The notes beneath the pieces were generated by a model. The model ran no database searches. It saw only the letters and a list, made by a program, of their open reading frames with translations, and was not told where the DNA came from. DNA of 64,000 bases from Ectothiorhodospira sp. BSL-9 (GTDB lineage: Bacteria; Pseudomonadota; Gammaproteobacteria; Ectothiorhodospirales; Ectothiorhodospiraceae), in assembly GCF_001632845.1 (NCBI RefSeq), contig NZ_CP011994.1, positions 1,240,001 to 1,304,000 of the forward strand, written 5' to 3'. A program made the translations under genes and the position numbers. Below are positions 60,645 to 64,000 of this stretch, piece by piece (within the stretch, counting starts at the first letter, position 1; each line of letters starts with the position of its first letter).

Positions 60645-62282
60645 ATGTTGAACGGCACTGCACAAGGCCTGATGACACCGCCTTCCGGCCTGCGCGAATC
60701 GCAGTCCCGCGCTGCCCTGGCGGACCGTGATCAACTCATCGAGCAGCAGTCCCAGCTACTCGCCCAGCAGCAGTCCACGATCAATGAGCTGAGCGAACAA
60801 CTGGAGAATCTCAAGCGCCAGGTCCTTGAGGCCCAGCGCAAACGCTTCGGGCAAAGCTCCGAGCGTGGCTGTTACCTCCAGCAGGATCTCTTCCACCCGC
60901 AGGAAGCTCCGATCCCCGAGCAAGACGAAGAAGAAACCACCGAGGCGCCCAAAAAGCGGCGCAAGACCCAGCCCCCTCGAGGTCGCCGTGTCCTCCCACC
61001 GGAATTGCCCCGGGAGACGCAGCGCTACGACTACGACGACGAAACCCGGGCCCAACTGGAAGCCCAGAACGGCGGCCCGCTGGTGGAGATCGGCGTCGAG
61101 GTGACCGAGACCCTGGAGTACCAACCCGGGCAGCTGTACGTGAAGCGCCACGAGGTGCCCAAGTATGCGATCCAGGGGGATGACGGGGAGCGCACCATCG
61201 TCTCTCCACCGCGCCCCTCGCCACCGATCCCCGGCGCCCAGGTGGGTGCCAGCCTGCTGGCCCACACCGTGATCAGCAAGTTCGCCGATCATCTGCCGCT
61301 CAACCGCATCAGCCAGCAGCTGGCCCGGGATGGTTACGACGTTCCCCGCCAGCGGCTGTGCGACTACGTGCTGCTGTCCGCCTCGGTCCTGGCCCCGCTG
61401 GCCGACCTCGTTCGCCAGGATGCCCTGGCCAGTCCGGTCGTTCACAGCGACGACACCACGGTGCCGCAACTGGAAAAGGGCCGACGACAAACCCGAACCT
61501 GTCGCCTGTGGCTCTACCTGGGCCGCGGGCGGGAGGACGGCATCATCCCGGTGTTCTACGACTACACCACCAACCGATCCCAGGAAGGTCCGCTGGAACA
61601 CCTGCGTGACTACCAGGGATATCTGCAAGCCGATGCCTATGCGGGCTACCTGAACGCCGAGCGGATCCAGGAGGCGCTGATCTGGTGTGCCTGCTGGGCC
61701 CATGCGAGGCGCCCGTTCGAAAAGATCGCCCGCAAACACAAAAAACGCGGCCGGGTGCATCTGGTGATGAAACTGATCACGGCGATCTACCAGGTGGAAT
61801 CGCGCCTGCGCGAACAGGGGATCACGGACCCCGAGCAGATCCGCGAGGCCCGCCAGCGCCGCACGGTGCCCATCCTCAAGCGCTTGCGTCGCCTGCTGGA
61901 CCGCATCCTGCCCAGCCTGCCGCCCCGGGGAGACTTCGCCAAGGCGATCGGTTATGTCCTCAACCACTGGCAGGCCCTGATGCGCTTCACTGAGGATGGC
62001 CGCCTGGAGCCCGACAACAACCGCGGCGAACGTGCCCTGCGCGGGGTGTGCGTGAGCCGCAAGAACTGGAACTTCACCGGCTCGGAGAATGGTGGCCACG
62101 CCCTGGCCATCCTGCTCACCCTCCTGGAGACCTGCAAGCAGAACGGGGTGAACCCCCGTCACTATCTGATCGATGTGCTTGAGCGCATCCAGGATCATCC
62201 CGCCAATCGCCTCCACGAACTGCTGCCCTATCACTGGGAACCGCGCACCCAGGCCTGCGGGGAGAATGCCAGCGGGGAGTGA
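60645..62282 (+). CDS. tnpC: IS66-family transposase TnpC
   Basis: The 545-residue transposase has an N-terminal coiled coil (about 20-65), a region where IS66 zinc-binding cysteines are not evident, and then the DDE domain. Visible parts are VVHSDDTTVP, LQADAYAGYL, WAHARRPFEK and GRLEPDNNRGERALR with the final acidic residues. The C-terminal IS66 tail (LLPYHWEPR) is intact. It looks functional. The termini are 30 bp beyond its stop. Confidence 0.95.
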   Translation: MLNGTAQGLMTPPSGLRESQSRAALADRDQLIEQQSQLLAQQQSTINELSEQLENLKRQVLEAQRKRFGQSSERGCYLQQDLFHPQEAPIPEQDEEETTEAPKKRRKTQPPRGRRVLPPELPRETQRYDYDDETRAQLEAQNGGPLVEIGVEVTETLEYQPGQLYVKRHEVPKYAIQGDDGERTIVSPPRPSPPIPGAQVGASLLAHTVISKFADHLPLNRISQQLARDGYDVPRQRLCDYVLLSASVLAPLADLVRQDALASPVVHSDDTTVPQLEKGRRQTRTCRLWLYLGRGREDGIIPVFYDYTTNRSQEGPLEHLRDYQGYLQADAYAGYLNAERIQEALIWCACWAHARRPFEKIARKHKKRGRVHLVMKLITAIYQVESRLREQGITDPEQIREARQRRTVPILKRLRRLLDRILPSLPPRGDFAKAIGYVLNHWQALMRFTEDGRLEPDNNRGERALRGVCVSRKNWNFTGSENGGHALAILLTLLETCKQNGVNPRHYLIDVLERIQDHPANRLHELLPYHWEPRTQACGENASGE

Positions 62283-62295
62283 AGACTGGCTATAC

Positions 62296-62312
62296 GGGGC
62301 TACCGGACGTAC
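62296..62312 (-). repeat. IS66 right terminal inverted repeat
   Basis: GGGGCTACCGGACGTAC is the right end, the complement of the left end with a two-base deletion (GTACGTCC against GTACCTGTCC). Confidence 0.88.
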
Positions 62313-62904
62313 TCTGCCTACCACCGGCCATCTGGCACACCATGACCGTCGGGGAACACGGGGGCGATTTCCGGGTTCCGGGCGGGGTTGGTCACGGATT
62401 CAGGATAGGGGCAAGCGGGTTTTTGTAGGCTGGTCAACACGTTTTTCACGCTCGGAGCGTCTTTGGCTTGCTTGGATTTTCAATTATTTCAACAAATTCA
62501 GTTCACTATCGCCTAAATTAACGGCATTGGCTGGAAGCGAGGACCCCCCTCTCTCAACCCCGAAACATTTGCCCTTTGTGACAGGAATTATTTAGACTCG
62601 AGGTCGCCGTTGTTTGGTTGTCCTCGTCGCCGGGCCCCCTGTGGAGGCCATGCCCTTCACAACTAGGGGCATGGCCACATCGACGGTGGGTTCTCCCGGT
62701 CATAAGGTGCAAGCTGTTGAGAATCTGGCCTAGCCTTAATGGTTTGTCTGAAACGCAACTTCAGTCGGTCGGTCTTTGTCAGGGCTTAAAGCGCTCAGCC
62801 TCTCACCACCCTAGCAGAGGCGCTATTGCTTTTAATGATAGTATGCGGCCTCCGCTCGGTTTAACTCGCTAGGATGAAAGCTAGATACAGTTATCGGAAG
62901 AACA
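62313..62904. other. Non-coding stretch with one hairpin
   Basis: These 592 bp after the IS66 right end contain no convincing gene on either strand. The first 120 bp are GC-rich and the rest is AT-richer than the chromosome. A perfect 10-bp hairpin, GGCCATGCCC at 62646-62655 with its complement at 62667-62676, has no T-tract. The 100 bp before 62905 probably hold the promoter of the ATPase gene, but I see no clear -35/-10 pair. Confidence 0.6.
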
Positions 62905-64000
62905 ATGATAAATTTCCCCATCTTTGAAAATCTAGATGTCTCGGGCTATGGGCTTTATCCGGGCAGACCTGACGGGGAAGATGGCCTTCGGGTTGATTTT
63001 GCTCCTGGCCTAACGCTCATTCTTGGCACAAACGGTCTCGGGAAAACCACTCTTGTCACAATCCTGTATCGCCTACTCACCGGTCCTTGGGAAATCCCAG
63101 GTCTCGCGGATCGGGGCCCGCTTGGGAGTGTGAAACTTAAACCAACGAAGTTGAGCTCGTCTGCAAGGCGCATCTTTGCTAAGCGCGTCGCCGATGGTGC
63201 GGCTGGAGCCACGGCTACCTTAGCTATTCGGCTGGGTGATGATCGCCTAAGAATAGAGCGCCGGCTTAGTGATCTAGCGCTGATATCTTTTTTCGTCAAC
63301 GACGAAGATAAAGGTGCGACCGAAGACGCCTTCCAGAATGAGATTAAAGCCCGCGTTGGCGTTTGGTCTTTCGGCGACTGGATTCTCCTGCTGCGACACC
63401 TGATCTTTTACTTCGAGGATCGTCGTGCACTTGTGTGGGACGCTACCGCACAAAGACAGATTCTTCGGTTCCTTTTTCTTCAACCGAGCGTCGCCCAAGA
63501 ATGGACCGAGAGAGAGCGATCGATCCTCGCCTTGGACAGTCGGGTGCGCAACCTAGGTGCAGCGCTTTCCAAGGAGGAATCGACTCTTTCTGATGCCGAG
63601 TCTGCTGTCGCTGAGAGTGGCGGAGTGAGGGAGGAGTTAAAAACGCTCGGGGATCTACAGCAGATCGACCTGGCTAAGCGCCAAGAAGTTGATGAGGCGT
63701 TAGTTGACGTTGAGTCTCAGCGAGCTGAGGCGCGACTTAGGCTGTTAACATTTGAGCAGGAGCGCGAGTCATGTTTTCGCAACTACGAACGTGCGAAGCT
63801 ATCTGCCATTGAAGCAAAATTCCCAGAAAAATCTGAGACAGCACGCTACATACTTGCCCACCTGCTGACGGAGAGCGACTGTCTGGTTTGCGGTAATGTT
63901 GCCCCAGATGCCATGCAAGCTTATCAAGATCGGATAATCAATGCGCGGTGTGTCGTCTGCAATACTGATCTCTCGGGAACATCTGCGACAACTACACCAT
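62905..64000 (+). CDS. SMC/Rad50-like ATPase with CxxC pair (partial)
   Basis: The frame is open from the ATG at 62905 to the window end (365 codons). The Walker A motif GTNGLGKTT lies at residues 41-49 (Lys47), in the SMC/Rad50 position. A coiled-coil-like region (about 200-310, rich in Glu, Arg and Ala) is followed by CLVC (326-329) and CVVC (349-352), a putative zinc site comparable to a Rad50 zinc hook. The rest, including the signature motif and Walker B, is outside the window. Such ATPases recur in defence and DNA-repair loci. The exact system cannot be named here. Confidence 0.85.
   Translation, partial: MINFPIFENLDVSGYGLYPGRPDGEDGLRVDFAPGLTLILGTNGLGKTTLVTILYRLLTGPWEIPGLADRGPLGSVKLKPTKLSSSARRIFAKRVADGAAGATATLAIRLGDDRLRIERRLSDLALISFFVNDEDKGATEDAFQNEIKARVGVWSFGDWILLLRHLIFYFEDRRALVWDATAQRQILRFLFLQPSVAQEWTERERSILALDSRVRNLGAALSKEESTLSDAESAVAESGGVREELKTLGDLQQIDLAKRQEVDEALVDVESQRAEARLRLLTFEQERESCFRNYERAKLSAIEAKFPEKSETARYILAHLLTESDCLVCGNVAPDAMQAYQDRIINARCVVCNTDLSGTSATTTP

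Larger units (their letters stand above)
59749..62312 (+). mobile_element. Complete IS66-family insertion sequence
   Basis: The 2,564-bp element has tnpA, tnpB and tnpC, the standard IS66 set. The left terminus is GTACCTGTCCGGTAGCCCC; the right terminus, 62296-62312, reads GGGGCTACCGGACGTAC, whose complement GTACGTCCGGTAGCCCC matches it apart from a two-base indel. The flanking 8-mers (AGTTATCG left; TCTGCCTA right) do not match, so no target-site duplication remains. Confidence 0.92.
51162..64000 (+). mobile_element. Tn7-superfamily (AbaR/Tn6022-like) genomic island in comM, left part
   Basis: The element begins with the 5'-TGT terminus typical of Tn7-like ends, at the exact point where comM homology is lost. 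It then carries five overlapping genes for TnsA-, TnsB-, TnsC-, TniQ- and TniE-like proteins. This content and order parallel tniCABDE of the AbaR islands of Acinetobacter, which also insert in comM. Cargo follows: a Fic gene, an IS630 remnant, an IS66 element plus a partial end, and an SMC-like ATPase. Codon use and AT content shift in the cargo (57.6-59.0 and 62.3-64 kb). The right end is outside the window. Confidence 0.9.

Noticed and set aside
62640-62680. Right end of the Tn7-like island in the 62.3-62.9 kb gap
   Set aside because: The hairpin there has no AATTC/A-rich repeats and no comM sequence follows; an ATPase gene does.

Overview
The window is high-GC gammaproteobacterial chromosome. 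Gene order matches conserved blocks of that class: envC–yibQ, yibN–grxC–secB–gpsA–trmL, proC–yggS–pilT–pilU, and algH–ruvX–pyrR–pyrB–pyrC' next to gshB and pilGHIJ–chpA. The last two resemble the Pseudomonas arrangement. An Fnr/Anr regulator with a complete [4Fe-4S] cysteine set, a BigR/SqrR-like persulfide-type ArsR regulator and a class 1B dihydroorotate dehydrogenase would suit a facultatively anaerobic or sulfur-exposed member of the Chromatiales/Ectothiorhodospiraceae. That placement is an inference.

Layout. 1-9.2 kb: the 3' end of glmS, a DJ-1 protein, the yibQ/ctpA/envC envelope group, an ArsR regulator, and then rhodanese, glutaredoxin, SecB, GpsA, TrmL and PyrD. 9.2-13.8 kb: tRNA-Thr(CGT), a TonB-dependent receptor, an SDR dehydrogenase, a small membrane protein and Fnr. 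13.8-24.3 kb: paired CrcB fluoride channels, an ATP-grasp / 7TM-transglutaminase / retropepsin-like operon, a LysR regulator, PpsA with PpsR, CysQ, NudE and YrfG. 24.3-31.2 kb: a DsbD/TauE-like membrane protein, YggU, YggT, ProC, YggS and three tandem type IV pilus retraction-type ATPases. 31.2-39.8 kb (all minus strand): pyrK, a dihydroorotase-like gene lacking metal ligands, pyrB, pyrR, ruvX, algH, tonB, a Gx/NusG-II/ApbE trio and gshB. 39.9-49.6 kb: the complete Pil-Chp chemosensory operon. 49.6-51.16 kb: rsmE and the 3' part of comM.

From about 51,162 to the window end lies a Tn7-superfamily island that has split comM. It carries an overlapping five-gene module: TnsA-like nuclease, TnsB-like DDE transposase, TnsC-like ATPase, TniQ, and a zinc-ribbon/recombinase-like protein. 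This is the same composition as the tniCABDE module of the AbaR/Tn6022 elements, which also target comM. Cargo includes a class II Fic protein, an IS630 remnant, an IS66 element with a second partial left end, and the start of an SMC/Rad50-like ATPase with a CxxC pair. The comM 5' part and the island's right end are outside the window.

Functionally, the core encodes type IV pili (three retraction ATPases plus the Chp pathway), pyrimidine synthesis (PyrB with its non-catalytic PyrC' partner, PyrD with PyrK), envelope maintenance and redox regulation. The island adds the Fic protein and the SMC-like ATPase, and probably inactivates comM, whose product is needed for efficient natural transformation.
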